NCBI RefSeq assembly: GCF_009650605.1
Contig: NZ_WAJT01000001.1
Span: 1,922,001 to 1,986,000 of the forward strand
Length of the DNA: 64,000 nucleotides
From: Labrenzia sp. CE80
GTDB lineage: Bacteria; Pseudomonadota; Alphaproteobacteria; Rhizobiales; Stappiaceae
Direction of reading: 5' to 3'
Shown: in pieces, positions 1 to 7,394 of the stretch
Numbering within the stretch: the first letter of the stretch is position 1
Layout: the number at the start of each line of letters is the position of its first letter
Translations under genes and position numbers: made by a program
The notes under the pieces: generated by a model
Told to the model about the DNA's origin: nothing
Database searches by the model: none
Seen by the model: the letters and a program-made list of their open reading frames with translations, nothing else

Positions 1-2
1 TG

Positions 3-251
3 GCCTTTGGACAGTTTTATGCGCGCCCCGGCTTGGATCTTAAATGCCGCTACATCGCTACAATAGCAGCATAGGCTGCAATGGGCGGCCAAACTGGGCC
101 GCAATTGCGCATCAACATTGAGGCAGGTCTCAAAGTCGGACTGAGCGAGACAGAAATCGCCGAAATAATCTGGCAAATGGCACTCTACGGAGGTTTGCCC
201 GCAGCGATCAATGCACTGAATACGCTCACATCAATCTGCGAAGACGGTTGA
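3..251 (+). pseudogene. Carboxymuconolactone decarboxylase (CMD) family, C-terminal remnant with internal stop
   Basis: In one frame the sequence reads through FGQFYARPGLDLK and then MGGQTGPQLRINIEAGL to a TGA at 249-251. This is the conserved core and C-terminal half of CMD-family proteins, which include AhpD-like and gamma-carboxymuconolactone decarboxylases. A TAG at 72-74 interrupts the frame between ATIAA and AMGGQ, where family members usually carry a hydrophobic residue such as Leu (TTG), so one base change explains it. The 5' part lies outside the window. Reinitiation at the ATG at 81 would give only 56 residues and has no clear ribosome-binding site. The family often acts in peroxide defence or aromatic degradation, but the substrate cannot be told here. 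Most likely a recent nonsense pseudogene; a sequencing error is the alternative. Confidence 0.8.
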
Positions 252-672
252 ACTCACTTTCGGACCTTTGACAGAGCAAATCAGAGGCCCGTTTCGCCCG
301 CACAGCGGTCATCTGAGGGCGTTGCAACAAAAGTCCGCTTCCCGCCCATCCGGTGAATTCGCTGCATTTCGGATGCGCGTCTGCTTTCGGGCAACGAATC
401 CAACGTCTTGAACGTCCGACATGGGGCCGCACAACAGCCTTCGATTGGGCTGACGGTCATCGACAACGGCAGAAGCAGAAACAGACATGAGAAATCCGGA
501 GTTCACCCGGCCCGGGGCCCCGGACCGATTCATAGGACGCATAACAGCCCCCTTCTCCTGCACCAGCTTTGACCCTAAGGCAGCAATTGATTGGCGGGAG
601 GGGGAAGCGGGAGTGAGAATCGAGCCAACTGGGCGCGCTTCGTCAAACAATTGGTTCGAACGCCCGACGACA
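252..672. repeat. Gene-free spacer with decayed dispersed repeat (copy A)
   Basis: No credible gene is seen in these 421 bases; open frames here have no family-like composition. Positions 410-458 match 3016-3064 at about 80 % identity, and 579-596 match 3093-3110 exactly (18 bases). The stretch looks like eroded DNA of a dispersed element and not a regulatory region of defined type. Short frames over both copies give similar nonsense peptides, as expected from shared non-coding sequence. Confidence 0.6.
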
Positions 673-1602
673 TCATGCTGCGTCTTGCCCCAATGTCCGC
701 AGCTTGGCACTTCTCAGCTGACTTGGACTCGCGCCGATGACTGCGCGGAACGCGCGCGAAAATGCACTACCAGAGCCATATCCAAAGTCTTGGGCGATCT
801 GGTCAATGGTTAGACCCGGCTTTTCGAGCGCTTGGCTTGCCTTGAACATACGCCAGTTCAACGCATAGTCGCCCGGTGTTTGCCTTACATGTTCTTTGAA
901 TTTTGACGCAAAAGAAGACCTCGACATCCCTGCAATGGATGCAAGATCGGCAAGGCTGTGTTTCCATCCGTCGGGCTCATGGATGGCCGACAGTGCCGGG
1001 ATAATCCGTGGGTCCTTAATCCCGGAATAGAACCCAGGCGGGTTTTCCTCCTGTTCGAAATACGCCCGCAAAACGGATGCAAAAAGTGCCTGGGAAAGAT
1101 GCTGTGTGACGGTTCGGCTGCCCATCTCTTTTTTGAGCGTTTCATTCACAATCAAAGATATGAGGGGCGACACAAGCGCCCCCATTTCCAACTCACCGGT
1201 CTTGAGAAGTATCCGTGACGGCAACTCCCGTACAAGCGGATGCTGGTGGGTGAGATCATACTCGAAATGACCGCACACCATCCGGGTCGTGGCTTCACCT
1301 GCTAGGAAAGGCTCATCCCCACCTTGCATTTGTGCGATGACGTCCTGTCCAGAGGTGGCCGGGCTGTCGGGTTTGTCGCTTATCGCGTGCGTGGCACCCT
1401 TAGGGAATACGACCAGGTCACCCGATGATAGTTGCTCAAGTTGACCTTCATGCTCAATAACGGCTGCACCGCGCACAATGAAATGAAACTGCGCAAAACC
1501 GGTATTGGCGATGGACATTTTCCAATTGCCGCAAAAGTCCTTCTGGAAATAAATTGAGCTTTTGAAGTCTAGCAGGTCCAGAACGTCGCTCAGCGGATCC
1601 AT
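673..1602 (-). CDS. AraC family transcriptional regulator (cupin plus HTH_18)
   Basis: A protein of 309 residues with the usual AraC layout. The N-terminal cupin-type ligand domain (about residues 1-190) opens with MDPLSDVLDLLDF and has the FHFIVRG and GDLVVFPKGATH strands. The C-terminal double helix-turn-helix (about 205-300) contains AGMSRSSFASKFKEHVRQTPG and a second helix pair ending in FSRAFRAVIGASPSQLR. The start is placed at the ATG at 1602, where cupin homology begins; an upstream ATG at 1647 would add 15 unconvincing residues. It lies 62 bases downstream of the metallo-hydrolase gene on the same strand and probably regulates that gene, the neighbouring CMD remnant, or both. A related regulator lies at 3305-4243. 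Family certain, target inferred. Confidence 0.92.
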   Translation of the reverse strand: MDPLSDVLDLLDFKSSIYFQKDFCGNWKMSIANTGFAQFHFIVRGAAVIEHEGQLEQLSSGDLVVFPKGATHAISDKPDSPATSGQDVIAQMQGGDEPFLAGEATTRMVCGHFEYDLTHQHPLVRELPSRILLKTGELEMGALVSPLISLIVNETLKKEMGSRTVTQHLSQALFASVLRAYFEQEENPPGFYSGIKDPRIIPALSAIHEPDGWKHSLADLASIAGMSRSSFASKFKEHVRQTPGDYALNWRMFKASQALEKPGLTIDQIAQDFGYGSGSAFSRAFRAVIGASPSQLRSAKLRTLGQDAA

Positions 1603-1664
1603 CGTGCCCCCCACATACCCCTTCAAGTGACCCGCGGTAGCTTTCACCGCGGGTCTGGTCCAGC

Positions 1665-2639
1665 TTAGGACACTGATACAGGTGTATACAAGAAGTGGTC
1701 CCCGTTGAGCGAAATACGCCCTACTCCCGGGAAGGGGAAGTGGTAACCTGCCACGAGCAGGTTTTCCTCCGCCGCCAAGGTGAAAAGCTTCCGTCGTGTT
1801 TCAACAGCCTTCGCAGGATCATGCTCGATACCCAAGGCCCATTCCGGCTCGTTCGTACCAACAAGATAGTGCACAGAAGTGTCGATGAGATGCAAAAGCG
1901 ACGTGCCGCCGCTGGTCAATTGAACCGCCATATGGCCCAACGTGTGGCCCGGCGCGTCTATTACCTTGATACCAGGAACAATTTCATCGCCATCGCTGAT
2001 AGTTGTGATCTTGTCCTTGATTGGGCCCAGCTTGTCATTGCCAATGCTGATCATGAGCGTCTCGAAATTGGCCTCGCTGGGCGGCGTGGCGGTCCAATAA
2101 TCCAGTTCGGCGCCATTCATGTAATGTGTAGCATTGGGAAAACATGCGACGCCGTTTCTTGACACACCACCTATATGGTCAAAGTGACCATGGGTGAGAA
2201 TGACATGAGTGATGTCCTCTGGCGATGTGCCAACAGCCTTAAGACCCGCGAACAGGCGGCCATTGTCGACATCCGCATCGGGTAGAGACACATCCCCCTG
2301 GCCGGTATCGATCAAGACTTTTGCGTCGCCGGTCTCTACCAGCAGAACTTGACCTTGCATGTTCGCGAACTCTGGGGCGAGCCCATATTTGCCCAAAAGC
2401 GTATCGACGCTGCCTTCGGGTTGGTTGGCACCGAAGATCGCGGTCGGGACAGTGAAGAGCATATCGTCTATCACCGTGATCTTCATGTCACCGAGCGAAA
2501 ACTGTGCAACGGCGCGCATCGGCAGGTCAGACCCGCTTGCCGCGGCTGCGAATGTGGCAGATGACAGCACTGCGGGTGCGGCGACAGCCAAAGCGCCCCC
2601 CATAAGTGCGGCGCGTCGGTTGATTGTCAGGTAGGACAT
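1665..2639 (-). CDS. Tat-exported MBL-fold metallo-hydrolase
   Basis: 324 residues. The N-terminus (MSYLTINRRAALMGG) is a twin-arginine-like signal, with NRRAAL followed by a hydrophobic stretch rich in alanine, so export to the periplasm is likely. The metallo-beta-lactamase fold is shown by VILTHGHFDHIGG (the HxHxDH zinc motif), by the downstream GHTLGHMAV histidine and by LIDTSVHY. The family includes lactonases and other hydrolases; the substrate is unknown. The start is the ATG at 2639 because AGGAGC lies seven to twelve bases upstream and the Tat motif begins there. A longer frame from 2714 is rejected. It probably forms a unit with the AraC gene 62 bases downstream. A perfect 8-base inverted repeat lies just upstream (2659-2693). 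Confidence 0.88.
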   Translation of the reverse strand: MSYLTINRRAALMGGALAVAAPAVLSSATFAAAASGSDLPMRAVAQFSLGDMKITVIDDMLFTVPTAIFGANQPEGSVDTLLGKYGLAPEFANMQGQVLLVETGDAKVLIDTGQGDVSLPDADVDNGRLFAGLKAVGTSPEDITHVILTHGHFDHIGGVSRNGVACFPNATHYMNGAELDYWTATPPSEANFETLMISIGNDKLGPIKDKITTISDGDEIVPGIKVIDAPGHTLGHMAVQLTSGGTSLLHLIDTSVHYLVGTNEPEWALGIEHDPAKAVETRRKLFTLAAEENLLVAGYHFPFPGVGRISLNGDHFLYTPVSVS

Positions 2640-2658
2640 GAAGTGCTCCTCTTGATAG

Positions 2659-2693
2659 GTTCGGAGCATACATATCCACGCATTTCTCCGAAC
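2659..2693 (-). promoter_or_regulatory. Candidate operator or leader hairpin upstream of the MBL hydrolase
   Basis: GTTCGGAG (2659-2666) and CTCCGAAC (2686-2693) form a perfect 8-base inverted repeat with a 19-base spacer, starting 20 bases before the hydrolase start codon. It may bind a dimeric regulator, possibly the adjacent AraC protein, or fold in the mRNA leader. Seen directly; the binding protein is inferred. Confidence 0.5.
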
Positions 2694-3304
2694 TATGAAT
2701 AACGCAAAGTCCAAAATATTATACTTAAAGTCTGTTTTAGGCGCCCTTTGACGTATCTATTGTTTGCATCAGAAAACACCCACATCGTTCTGCCAAGGGC
2801 ATCACGACACGCAGCGCTATCGGAAATTAGCCAAACCAAAAGGACGGTCTGCATTCTTAGCCAAGGTGGGCTTTAGTGCAGCCGCTGTGAAAGACAGCTT
2901 CGCCCGCGTTGCAATTGCCCGTTAAAATCGCGATAGATGACCGCTACTCGCCCATCTCATAAATTTGCTAAGTTTGGAACGAAAGTCAGCTTGCGGGGCC
3001 CGTTATCAACCCGATGAACGTCCGAAATGAAGGCGCATTTCAGCCTTCGATTGGGTTGGCGGTCAAGGTAACTCAGTGGCAAGTCGAGCAGAGGCAGCAA
3101 TTGATTGGCGAGGGATCCAATCGGAACTGAGAAACAAGAGAAAGGAGCCGGGTGGGAGCGCATCGCCGGATGGGCGGTTGAATTCAAGCGATCAGCAAGG
3201 CGTACATTCACGCGCGCAATTCGCCCGATAGGCTCGGCCGTTTTCAAACCTTCGAGAATAACAAAGCGCATAACCGGTTCGAACCCAGAATGCTCAATGC
3301 CGCG
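2694..3304. repeat. Gene-free spacer with decayed dispersed repeat (copy B)
   Basis: About 610 bases with no convincing gene. Positions 3016-3064 match 410-458 (about 80 %), 3093-3110 equal 579-596, and 3072-3095 match 5096-5119 with two mismatches. The first 130 bases are AT-rich and should hold the promoter of the MBL hydrolase on the minus strand. A 104-codon minus-strand frame at 2957-3271 lies over the repeat and is judged non-coding. Confidence 0.6.
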
Positions 3305-4243
3305 CTAAGGGCCAATGACAGCTCTTGAGCGATCCGTTCCAGTTTTATCCTTCCGATATCTCCCTGGTGAGATGCCAAACTGCCGCTTGAATGCTAATCC
3401 AAAGGCACTTTCAGATCCGTAGCTAGCTGCTTGAGCAATGCGTGACATCGGTTCCACGCCTTTTCGCAAGGCGGCACATGCGCGCTCCAGTCTCCAATGG
3501 GTCAAATAGCCCAAAGGTGGCTGCCCAACCTTTGCCGAAAAGGCCCGGGCAAAAGACGAACGGGACATGCCGACCGCGCTTGCCAACTCTCCAACTGTCC
3601 ACGCATGCTCGGGATTGCCATGCATCAATTCCAATGCCTGCCTGATTTGGGGACTTGCAAGGCCATTCAACCATGCAGCTGAACGACAACCGTCCCCCAA
3701 CGCATATATCCGCAGCGCATGGACAAGCATAACATCCGCAAGGCTTTTGCTCGCAGCATCATTTCCCACCTTGGGGCTCTCCAATTCGCTGTTCAGGAGA
3801 GATAGAGATAAACGCAGCGCCGTCGCCGATTGATCTTGCGCCGAAATCTGGATTGCATTCGGCATGGCTTTGAGCAGAAAGTCGATGGGGCCGCCATGCA
3901 CATCGAAACCACCACCAAGCATAATCGTATCGTCGCCGCCAAAACATGCCGTTTCCCCAGCCTCCCAATCGAAAGCCTTTAGCCCATCTCTTGGCGTCAA
4001 GGCTGGATCGCTTGCGATGACATAACCTGCTGCATTCGCAAGGAAGAATGCATCCCCCTCACAAAGATGGACGGCTTCTTGACCATCAGGAATAAGCCAG
4101 GCTTGCCCTTTCATCACGGCGACAAATTTTAAAGTCGTGCGAAGAGAAAATCGCAATGACCATGATCCAGCGGCTTCTAACCGCGTGCAACGCAAGCTGC
4201 GTAAATCGAGGTGGTTCAACACATCGGAGAGCACATCAGTCAT
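3305..4243 (-). CDS. AraC family transcriptional regulator, paralogue of the first
   Basis: 312 residues. The N-terminal cupin domain begins MTDVLSDVLNHLDLRSL, closely like the opening of the regulator at 673-1602. The C-terminal HTH_18 region has VGMSRSSFARAFSAKVGQPP and a final SAFGLAFKRQFGISPGRYR. The ATG at 4243 is chosen because the paralogue starts at the equivalent place; the frame extends further up to 4300. The gene is divergent from the short-chain dehydrogenase at 4342 with only 98 bases between them, the usual arrangement for a regulator and its target. Direct repeats suited to AraC binding lie in that gap. Ligand unknown. Confidence 0.92.
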   Translation of the reverse strand: MTDVLSDVLNHLDLRSLRCTRLEAAGSWSLRFSLRTTLKFVAVMKGQAWLIPDGQEAVHLCEGDAFFLANAAGYVIASDPALTPRDGLKAFDWEAGETACFGGDDTIMLGGGFDVHGGPIDFLLKAMPNAIQISAQDQSATALRLSLSLLNSELESPKVGNDAASKSLADVMLVHALRIYALGDGCRSAAWLNGLASPQIRQALELMHGNPEHAWTVGELASAVGMSRSSFARAFSAKVGQPPLGYLTHWRLERACAALRKGVEPMSRIAQAASYGSESAFGLAFKRQFGISPGRYRKDKTGTDRSRAVIGP

Positions 4244-4255
4244 ACGGACGATCTC

Positions 4256-4289
4256 TATAGAAATCTGGATTTTAAAGTATAGAAAATCT
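4256..4289. promoter_or_regulatory. Direct repeats in the araC/SDR divergent promoter, candidate AraC-type operator
   Basis: TATAGAAATCT at 4256-4266 and TATAGAAAATCT at 4278-4289 are direct repeats whose starts are 22 bases apart, about two helical turns. AraC-family proteins commonly bind direct half-sites on one DNA face. The repeats sit between the divergent start codons. Function inferred from spacing and position. Confidence 0.5.
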
Positions 4290-4341
4290 ACCGCACGCAA
4301 TCAATTTTGAGGAGATTCAACTAAGAAACACAGGACATGCC

Positions 4342-5079
4342 ATGCCAGATACGACCCCCAAAGTTGTTGTTATCACAGGAGCCAGCAGCGGAATTGGACT
4401 TGCGACGGCAAGGCTATTGGCGAAAGGTGGCTCAAAGCTCGTGATTGGTGCACGACGCGCTGATAAAATTGAGGCCGTCGCAGAAGACATCCGTTCGCAC
4501 GGCGGCGATGCGCTCGCCTGCAAGTTGGATATAACTGACCGTGCCAGTGTATCGGCTTTTGTGGCTAAAGCGCTGGATCGGTACGGCCAGCTAGATGCTT
4601 TCGTCAACAATGCCGGGATTGGCCCAATATCGGCTCTTGATGACCTTCAAGTCGATGATTGGGACGCAATGATTGATGTCAATCTACGCGGGCCGCTTTA
4701 TGGGATTGCGGCAGCCTTGCCAATCTTTAGACAGCAAGGCCGCGGACACTTCGTCAATGTTGTCTCAACAGCCGGATTGGTCATCGCTCCAAGGATGGCC
4801 GTCTACGCCGCGACGAAAAATGCATTGCGAACGATTGGTGAGGCGTTGCGACTAGAGTCTGGCCCTAACTTGCGCCTCACAAATGTCTCGCCCGGCTTCG
4901 TTCAAACGGAATTTGCCAGTTCCATAACAGATCAGGCCATGAAAGGCGCCATCGAAAAACGAATGGATGAAATCGGGCTGTCACCCAATGCAATTGCGCA
5001 AGCGATAGCCTTTGCCATTGACCAACCATCGGACGTTGAAGTCGGCGACATTGTCGTCCGCTCGTCGGCACAAAGCTGA
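4342..5079 (+). CDS. SDR family NAD(P)-dependent oxidoreductase
   Basis: 245 residues, the normal length of a classical short-chain dehydrogenase. It has the Rossmann glycine motif TGASSGIG (residues about 12-19), the NNAG motif near 90, the catalytic serine in VVSTAG and the YAATK (YxxxK) motif near 155. A basic residue after the second beta strand (GARRAD) suggests NADP preference. The ATG at 4342 has AGGA six bases upstream. It is a cytosolic oxidoreductase of unknown substrate, divergent from the AraC regulator at 3305-4243, which is its likely regulator. The same fold could reduce many carbonyls, so no pathway is proposed. Confidence 0.92.
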   Translation: MPDTTPKVVVITGASSGIGLATARLLAKGGSKLVIGARRADKIEAVAEDIRSHGGDALACKLDITDRASVSAFVAKALDRYGQLDAFVNNAGIGPISALDDLQVDDWDAMIDVNLRGPLYGIAAALPIFRQQGRGHFVNVVSTAGLVIAPRMAVYAATKNALRTIGEALRLESGPNLRLTNVSPGFVQTEFASSITDQAMKGAIEKRMDEIGLSPNAIAQAIAFAIDQPSDVEVGDIVVRSSAQS

Positions 5080-5335
5080 AATACGGTAAAGGCGCCTCAG
5101 TCGCAAGTCGAGCAGCGGCCCGGACCAGCTGGAAGAGCTGCTTGCCCCGGCAGCCGCTGCCCGCCGGCGTCGTCCCCGATCAGGTCGGGGATGACGACCT
5201 GTGGGGGTTAACCCTCCGGTACCTTGTCTCCCTGTCCGCTGTCATTTTCGCCTTCGTCATTGCACAACAGGACTGCAATGCAGATACCGGCAAACGGGCT
5301 TCAAGTCGCTTTTCCAAAAAATCGCCATTACTGAT
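5080..5335. other. Gene-free spacer with repeat fragment (copy C)
   Basis: Downstream of the SDR gene there is no supported gene until 5407. Positions 5096-5119 resemble 3072-3095 (two mismatches in 24), marking a third fragment of the dispersed decayed repeat. A palindrome at 5169-5198 and the control region at 5336-5385 are listed separately. Confidence 0.5.
5169..5198. repeat. REP-like palindromic element
   Basis: The sequence carries CCCCGA and TCGGGG arms around a short centre and outer GTCGTC/GACGAC arms, a near-perfect 30-base palindrome. Intergenic palindromes with CCCCG...CGGGG arms are common dispersed elements in alphaproteobacterial genomes. It could also act as a transcriptional stop for the SDR gene, but there is no T tract. 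Only one copy was found in this window. Confidence 0.55.
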
Positions 5336-5385
5336 GACAAGTTCACTTGACATTTTCCAATCCAAAATAGACAAGTAAGCTTGTC
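5336..5385 (+). promoter_or_regulatory. Twin operator dyads and promoter of the membrane-protein/Xre module
   Basis: GACAAGTTCACTTGAC (5336-5351) and GACAAGTAAGCTTGTC (5370-5385) are two inverted repeats of the same GACAAG half-site, 34 bases apart. A TTGACA box (5347-5352) overlaps the first and a weak -10-like TAGACA (5368-5373) overlaps the second, so a protein bound at both would block the promoter. The small Xre regulator at 6421-6615 is the obvious candidate. The AAGGAG ribosome-binding site of the first membrane protein follows. Repeats are seen; regulator assignment is inference. Confidence 0.6.
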
Positions 5386-5406
5386 ATATGGATAAGGAGA
5401 CTTTTC

Positions 5407-5820
5407 ATGCCGGCTTCGAGACGTTTACAGATTGTGACCTATGTCATTTGCGCCCTCGGCATCGCCTATATCTGGGTGTTTGCACCCCCGTTTTTCATTA
5501 CCGTCCTATTCGTGGTGGTTTGCTTCACCTGGTCTGCGAGACTATTCATTGCCAGTTTTCGCAATACGGATGAGCTTCAGTCGGCAAGTCTAAGATATGC
5601 GCTCGCAGCCGCCAGCGGATACGGCGTCCCGCTCGCAGTCGGGTTTGTACTGCTTATGATTGCCGTGCCTGATATTCAGCGCGCGATTTCCAGCCTGGCT
5701 GTTCTCAGCAATCTATCGCCTGCTGCGGCAGGCTTTGGACTAGGGGTCTCCTTAACAACGGTTGCCCTATGCCTCACGTTTGCAATTTCCCAGTCGATCT
5801 GGTGGGTTTCAAAACGATAG
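5407..5820 (+). CDS. Small integral membrane protein, first of a paralogous pair
   Basis: 137 residues with four predicted membrane segments (about 10-27, 28-50, 69-90 and 107-131) and a basic C-terminus ending IWWVSKR. The start ATG has AAGGAGA upstream. It shares with the next protein the landmarks PPFF, DELQSA, RYALA-ASG, VPL, AAGFGLGV and IWW-SKR, so the two arose by duplication. No named family is recognised with confidence. It is the first gene of a probable three-gene unit ending in an Xre regulator. Small membrane proteins next to compact Xre regulators occur in bacteria and archaea, but their role is mostly unknown. No catalytic motif is visible. Confidence 0.8.
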   Translation: MPASRRLQIVTYVICALGIAYIWVFAPPFFITVLFVVVCFTWSARLFIASFRNTDELQSASLRYALAAASGYGVPLAVGFVLLMIAVPDIQRAISSLAVLSNLSPAAAGFGLGVSLTTVALCLTFAISQSIWWVSKR

Positions 5821-5939
5821 ATAATGCAGTGATTTGAGGGGATTGGGGCTGTCGTTCAATCGGACTTTCCCTGAAACGCCCATGCCCCGGCACCCGACCA
5901 CATCAGACTTGTTAAAGCAGGAAAGTCGGCATGTTCTAC

Positions 5940-6350
5940 ATGAAACGCTCTCAATTCGTCACCTTGGTGGTTATTTACGTCTGCATGGCAGTTCTGTTGG
6001 CGATTGACCCGCCCTTTTTCGTGCAGTTCGCATTTGTACTTGCGTGCATTTCATATGCAGCCTGGTGTTTCTTCACGGTCTTTCGGGGACCAGATGAAGT
6101 GCAATCGGCCCATGCGAGATACGCGCTCGCCTTCGCCAGTGGCACGAGCGTTCCGCTCTGCCTGACGTTTGTAACGGTCATGGTCGCAACGCCAAGCCTG
6201 CAAAACCTGATCGCCTCATTGGCAACGAACACGAGAAGCGATCTGCTCCCGACAGCCGCAGGGTTCGGGATGGGTGTGATGTTCACTTTGAGTTTGATGG
6301 TTATAACCTTCATCATCGGACTTACGATCTGGTGGGCGTCCAAGCGATGA
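5940..6350 (+). CDS. Small integral membrane protein, second of a paralogous pair
   Basis: 136 residues from the ATG at 5940; an ATG at 5931 would add three residues and fits the GCAGGAAAG upstream slightly less well. Four hydrophobic segments match those of the protein at 5407-5820, with the shared PPFF, DEVQSA-ARYALA-ASG, VPL, AAGFGMGV and IWWASKR. It lies 119 bases after its paralogue, a gap that contains another ACTTGT half-site near 5907 like those in the upstream dyads. Function unknown. The pair might form a heteromeric membrane complex, but that is speculation from duplication and linkage. Confidence 0.8.
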   Translation: MKRSQFVTLVVIYVCMAVLLAIDPPFFVQFAFVLACISYAAWCFFTVFRGPDEVQSAHARYALAFASGTSVPLCLTFVTVMVATPSLQNLIASLATNTRSDLLPTAAGFGMGVMFTLSLMVITFIIGLTIWWASKR

Positions 6351-6420
6351 CTCCAAATGCTGGAAGTGCTGCGAAATACCAATCAATGCGCCTGAAATCC
6401 TACGCTAAGTTGTTGTTGCC

Positions 6421-6615
6421 ATGAAAAATAAGATTCGTGTGTTGCGCGCCGAGCGGCGTTGGACGCAAGCTGATTTGGGGAAAGAGCTCGGCATCTCAAG
6501 AAACTCGGTCAACGCGATTGAGAATGGAAAATTTGACCCGTCCTTACCGCTGGCTTTCCGGATCGCCCGTCTCTTCGGCAAAACCATTGAAGATGTTTTC
6601 GAAGAAGACGTCTGA
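6421..6615 (+). CDS. Compact Cro/Xre-type helix-turn-helix regulator
   Basis: 64 residues, almost entirely one HTH_3 domain. RRWTQADLGKELGISRNSVN is the helix-turn-helix and IENGKFDPSLPLAFRIARLF the following helices, and the tail FGKTIEDVFEEDV is typical of the YgzD-like group of minimal Xre proteins. It lies 70 bases after the second membrane protein on the same strand with a weak ribosome-binding site. It probably binds the GACAAG dyads at 5336-5385 and represses its own unit, as such regulators often do; this is inferred from linkage. Confidence 0.9.
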   Translation: MKNKIRVLRAERRWTQADLGKELGISRNSVNAIENGKFDPSLPLAFRIARLFGKTIEDVFEEDV

Positions 6616-6692
6616 ACGCCGACCTTGCCTCTGCAGTGTCTAACCCGGCACGACTGTTCGCTGAATAGTCCAACTTATGAAAGAAACTATCC

Positions 6693-7253
6693 GTGTCGTT
6701 CCGCATCCTCCCTGCCGACCCCGACTGGCCGAGGCAATTCAAGACGGTCAAGTCTGCTCTTGTGGCTGTCGTGCCCCAAGATGCCGTAATCCATCACATT
6801 GGCTCGACCTCAGTCGCCAACCTTGTTGCCAAGAACGTCATTGACATCCAGATCACGGTTGGATCGCTTGATGATCTGAACAAGAAGGAGATGGAAGGCG
6901 TAGGGTTCGTACACAGAGCCGTAGAACGGGATCATTGTCCGCCGGGCATGACTTTGCCCATGGCGGAATTGGCCAAACAGTACTTCAAGACAAGCGACCC
7001 AATCTCTGCAAACATCCATGTGAGAGAGCGAGGCCGGTTCAATCAGCGATATCCGTTGCTGTGCCGCGATTATTTGCGTGCACATCCCTTGGCTGCTGCA
7101 GCATATGGCGAGATTAAACTCGGCCTGGCCGCCCACTTTTCACAAGATGCTGACGCGTATTATCAGATCAAGGACCCAGTCTTTGACCTGATAATGGTCG
7201 CGGCCGAGGATTGGGCGCGCGCAACGCGATGGCAGATACCTGCCGGCGACTAG
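6693..7253 (+). CDS. GrpB family protein (nucleotidyltransferase-like fold)
   Basis: 186 residues. The pattern PADPDWPRQF, VIHHIGSTSV and KNVIDIQITV near the N-terminus is the hallmark of the GrpB/UPF0157 family, whose fold belongs to the nucleotidyltransferase superfamily (GS motif plus an acidic DIQ). The later NIHVRERGRFNQRYPLLCRDYLRAHP also matches. No biochemical role is established for most members; some are fused to kinases such as dephospho-CoA kinase. The start could also be a nearby in-frame codon, as the upstream ribosome-binding site is weak. Stand-alone gene, unrelated to its neighbours as far as can be seen. Confidence 0.85.
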   Translation: MSFRILPADPDWPRQFKTVKSALVAVVPQDAVIHHIGSTSVANLVAKNVIDIQITVGSLDDLNKKEMEGVGFVHRAVERDHCPPGMTLPMAELAKQYFKTSDPISANIHVRERGRFNQRYPLLCRDYLRAHPLAAAAYGEIKLGLAAHFSQDADAYYQIKDPVFDLIMVAAEDWARATRWQIPAGD

Positions 7254-7394
7254 GCATTGTGGTTGCTGGCCAATTCGCAAGAGAGCTCAGTGGCGCAGAC
7301 GGGACGCAAGCCAATGCGAAAGCCAGTTTGCCTCCGAGGCGGATTTTCCGCAGGACTGCGTTAATGTCCTGAGGTTACCAGACCAGGGTAAGTG

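Noticed and set aside
309..710. 133-codon minus-strand open frame, and 487-813 on the plus strand
   Set aside because: They lie over the dispersed decayed repeat, share nonsense peptide (DRQPNRRL) with the frame at 2957-3271, and overlap each other or the AraC gene.
2957..3271. 104-codon minus-strand open frame
   Set aside because: Its similarity to the frame at 309-710 is explained by the shared non-coding repeat; no ribosome-binding site or domain is visible.
5142..5378. 78-codon plus-strand open frame before the membrane module
   Set aside because: It covers the palindrome and the twin operator dyads and has no family-like composition.
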